Positions 15,278 to 17,603 of a stretch of DNA of 17,603 nt are shown piece after piece. Position numbers and translations under genes: made by a program. Source of the DNA: CAYLNH01 sp964384625. Its GTDB lineage: Bacteria; Verrucomicrobiota; Lentisphaeria; JABSQK01. Under the pieces are notes generated by a model, which did no database searches, was not told the DNA's origin, and saw only the letters and a program-made list of their open reading frames with translations. The stretch's first letter is position 1. Each line of letters starts with the position of its first letter. The stretch is taken from contig CAYLNH010000143.1 in the NCBI GenBank assembly GCA_964384625.1, positions 1 to 17,603 of the forward strand. The letters are read 5' to 3'.

Positions 15278-17460
15278 GCCTGCCTCCCCCCGGGTTCATG
15301 AACCGCGGCATCGGCCGTCAGCACCGTTTCCGGACTCCAACTCAGGCAATGTTGATAGAGGGCAATTGTTGCCGTTGCGGTACGTTGCCAGGTGAACGTT
15401 TGCGCCCGCAGAACTCCGCGGCAGGCGAGGTTCTCCGCCAACTCGCGATCGGTCAGCAGTTCCTCAAACCGGTCGCGAATCTCCCGGACGTTCTCCGAAT
15501 CAGCCGTCAAAGCGGCGCCGTCGGCAATTTCCGGCATCGACGAATTGCTGCCGCAGACCACCGGGGTGCCGCATGCCATCGCCTCCAGAATCGGGAAGCC
15601 GAATCCCTCGTAGTGTGAGACGAAAGAGAACAATGCGGCTCCCGAATAAACGGCAGCCAGATGCTCGTCGGCAATGTAGCCGGTCAGAACGGTGCGCGGA
15701 CAGCCGTGAACGACGTCCTTCAGCTCACTAACATCGCCCCAGCCGAACTTCCCGGCGATGACGAGCGTCACCTCCAGATCGGGAGACTCCGCCAGCAGCA
15801 TGGCGAATGCTTTCACGGTGTGCAGCAGATTCTTGCGCGGTTCCAGTGTGCTCAGCGTCAGGATGTACCGACCCGGCGGCACGCCGTACTTGTGCAGCGT
15901 TCGCTGAATCTGCTCCTCGCGGAGGACCGGGTGGAAATGCGCCAGGTTGCAGCCCGAATGCACGGTCCGAATGCGGTCGGCGGGAATGGCGCAGAGCTCC
16001 TGCATTTGCCGGCTGGTCGAGCTCGATACGGCAAGGAAACCGGCACCGGCCTGCCGGGCCGCCGACAATCCCGCCTCCAGCGTGCGTACATTGGCCTGAC
16101 GCTGGAATTCCGGACAGACCAGGTGACAAAGGTCATGTACGGTCACAAGCTTTGACGCCGGCGCCGCGGCATACTTCGGCCACGTATTCGGCAGCAGCAC
16201 GTGGACCAGATCATAGCGTGGATTGCCGTTTGCCAGGCGTTTGCGGTTGACGGCGTAGGGGATGATCGCCCAACCCAGGCGCCAGGCAAAGCGGGTCATG
16301 CGAATCAGCCGCAGACAGATGTAGCTGTGCTTCTCAAAAAACAGCCGCGACCGCAAGAACCCGAACCAGGCGACCTTGCCCAGGTGCCGCCCGAAACGCA
16401 GCAGCCGCAAGCCGAAATGCAGACCGGCTTCCAGCAGACGGGCAACGCCGGAGGCGTTCTCAAGGCGGTTCGCCGACGCCTCAATCAAAGCGGTCAGTCG
16501 GGGCTGCAAGAAACGTTCCGAGGGCAACTGGCGGCGGAACATGGAGGGAATGCGCGCCAGCGGCACGATCTTCTCCAGCCCCAGCGAAACGTCAAACTGC
16601 CAATTGCCGGCGTGCCCCTCGGCTGCCGCGGCCGCCAGCGCCCGCAGCAGACCGAGCGTATACCGTTTGATGCCGTCATTGTCGAGGTCGAGAAGCTTCG
16701 TGCCGTCAATCAGGACCCGTCGGGGGCGACGCAGGGCTTCGGCGTCAACTGCCGGGAGATCCTCTTCTCCGGTTGGAACCGACTCGTACCCCAGCGCCGC
16801 AAGTTCGGTCCCATGCCGGCGGAGAAAGCGCAGATGCAGGCGATGCGGCAGTTCCTGCCGCCAGCCCCCGGCCTGACCGCGGCGGAACTTGCCCCGGCGC
16901 CAGCGGTCGCGTTGCTCTGGTGAGAAGCCGTGCTCGACACCGCTGCCATAGCGGAAATCCTGTTTTCGAAGGGCAGCAAAATCAGGCACTCGATCCAGCC
17001 GCGGCGGCGGCAGGTCCAACCATCGTCCGAGTTCGCCGACACAGGCAATCGGGTCTTCGATGAGATCCTCAAAATGGATGATCAGGTCGGCCCGTTTGCG
17101 CCAGGCGGCGACATGTCGGCTCCAGCCGCCGAAGTAGCTGCCGTCGGCGGCATCGATTGCCTCCAGCAGGTTCTGCTCGATATCCGAGTCCGGGGCCAGG
17201 AGGTCCTTGCGATAGTGCGCCAGGGAGACCACGCAGTCGCGGCCGTCGCGCACCAGGTAGACGGCCGGGACGGATGGATCCGCGGGCTCCAACTGCGCCG
17301 GCAGCAGATGCGTCTTTACCACCGGGAAATCAGCGTAATCCGGGTCCAGTGGATAGTCCGTTTCGTTGTGATACGTACTCGACTGGAGGCCGTAGACCTC
17401 GTCCAGCACGATTCGAAAGAACGTGTTTCCCGATCGTGGATAGGAAGCAAGCCAGATCAT
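15265..17460 (-). CDS. Sulfotransferase-glycosyltransferase fusion protein
   Basis: This 731-residue protein joins two enzymes. Residues 1 to about 225 are a sulfotransferase: YPRSGNT phosphosulfate loop (7-13), YLVRDGRDCVVSLAHY 3'-phosphate site (68-83, R71 and S79), FEDLIEDP (130-137) and a C-terminal RRGQAGGW loop (193-200) like the RKG-GDW loop of classical enzymes. From about 247 it becomes a GT4-type, GT-B fold glycosyltransferase: IDGTKLLDLDNDGIKRYT (251-268), VHDLCH (441-446), LSTLEPRKN (536-544), VIAGKFGWG (567-575) and an EX7E motif with E618 and E626. A region of about 100 residues (330-410) between them is rich in aromatic and basic residues and unassigned. The ATG at 17460 begins exactly at the family start, though no ribosome binding site is clear. 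Being first in the cluster, it may couple glycosylation to sulfation. Confidence 0.95.
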   Translation of the reverse strand: MIWLASYPRSGNTFFRIVLDEVYGLQSSTYHNETDYPLDPDYADFPVVKTHLLPAQLEPADPSVPAVYLVRDGRDCVVSLAHYRKDLLAPDSDIEQNLLEAIDAADGSYFGGWSRHVAAWRKRADLIIHFEDLIEDPIACVGELGRWLDLPPPRLDRVPDFAALRKQDFRYGSGVEHGFSPEQRDRWRRGKFRRGQAGGWRQELPHRLHLRFLRRHGTELAALGYESVPTGEEDLPAVDAEALRRPRRVLIDGTKLLDLDNDGIKRYTLGLLRALAAAAAEGHAGNWQFDVSLGLEKIVPLARIPSMFRRQLPSERFLQPRLTALIEASANRLENASGVARLLEAGLHFGLRLLRFGRHLGKVAWFGFLRSRLFFEKHSYICLRLIRMTRFAWRLGWAIIPYAVNRKRLANGNPRYDLVHVLLPNTWPKYAAAPASKLVTVHDLCHLVCPEFQRQANVRTLEAGLSAARQAGAGFLAVSSSTSRQMQELCAIPADRIRTVHSGCNLAHFHPVLREEQIQRTLHKYGVPPGRYILTLSTLEPRKNLLHTVKAFAMLLAESPDLEVTLVIAGKFGWGDVSELKDVVHGCPRTVLTGYIADEHLAAVYSGAALFSFVSHYEGFGFPILEAMACGTPVVCGSNSSMPEIADGAALTADSENVREIRDRFEELLTDRELAENLACRGVLRAQTFTWQRTATATIALYQHCLSWSPETVLTADAAVHEPGGRQACAK

Positions 17461-17603
17461 GGGCGGTAAAACGTTGAGACTGCAGTAATCAGCATAGCCT
17501 AAACCAATACATCGGCCGAGTCGGTTTTCCAGCCTCGATCGACGCCGTAGTAAGCCCTCGATTACTGCCCTTCGCGGTCCGCATAGAGATCCCGCACCCT
17601 CTT
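17461..17603. other. Upstream region of the minus-strand cluster
   Basis: This 143-nt end of the window should hold the promoter for the sulfotransferase cluster, but I see no convincing -35/-10 pair. A TATGCT sequence on the minus strand (17491-17496) lacks a suitable partner. On the minus strand, positions 17562-17603 read 13 codons (KRVRDLYADREGQ) and then TAA, so the tail of another minus-strand gene may end here. That cannot be tested in so short a piece. Confidence 0.3.

Noticed and set aside
13448..15301. Plus-strand open frame of 617 codons opposite the ABC transporter
   Set aside because: The minus strand encodes an ABC exporter with all ATPase motifs. The antisense product is rich in Gln, Arg and His and has no domain; long shadows are common in GC-rich genes.
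17562..17603. C-terminal end of another minus-strand gene
   Set aside because: Only 13 codons before a TAA are visible, too few to support a gene call.

Overview
The window looks like chromosomal DNA from a GC-rich bacterium, most likely of the Planctomycetota/Verrucomicrobiota/Lentisphaerota (PVC) group. The basis is indirect. A sulfatase, a neutral-ceramidase-like hydrolase, a ThuA-like protein and many sulfotransferases occur together, a mixture common in those phyla. No rRNA, tRNA or phylogenetic marker is present, so the taxonomy is inference.

Layout. Positions 1-458 hold no convincing gene, but contain a 37-nt direct repeat with one mismatch and two small hairpins. A MoxR-type AAA+ ATPase (459-1439, minus) is divergent from a plus-strand run: Nudix hydrolase, YghZ-type aldo/keto reductase, ceramidase-like hydrolase, ThuA-like protein and two paralogous family 2 glycosyltransferases (1516-7527). 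Most of these genes touch or overlap, so they are probably co-transcribed, with one 81-nt gap before the ThuA-like gene.

This run converges at about 7.6 kb on a long minus-strand cluster read from 17460 down to 7673. In transcription order it contains a 731-residue protein fusing a sulfotransferase to a GT4 glycosyltransferase, an ABC exporter half-transporter, three small sulfotransferases, a Cys-type sulfatase with no signal peptide, and a fourth small sulfotransferase. The first five genes are packed with overlaps or gaps of no more than 18 nt. Gaps of 269 and 128 nt flank the sulfatase, and the second contains a strong GC hairpin.

Interpretation. The cluster carries five sulfotransferase domains, one sulfatase, three glycosyltransferase domains (counting the adjacent convergent GT2 pair) and one exporter. 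I read it as a candidate pathway for making, sulfating, editing and exporting a sulfated glycan or glycolipid. The family assignments rest on visible motifs; the joint product is inference. No PAPS-synthesis genes, polysaccharide polymerase or attachment proteins are visible, so those functions would have to be encoded elsewhere.
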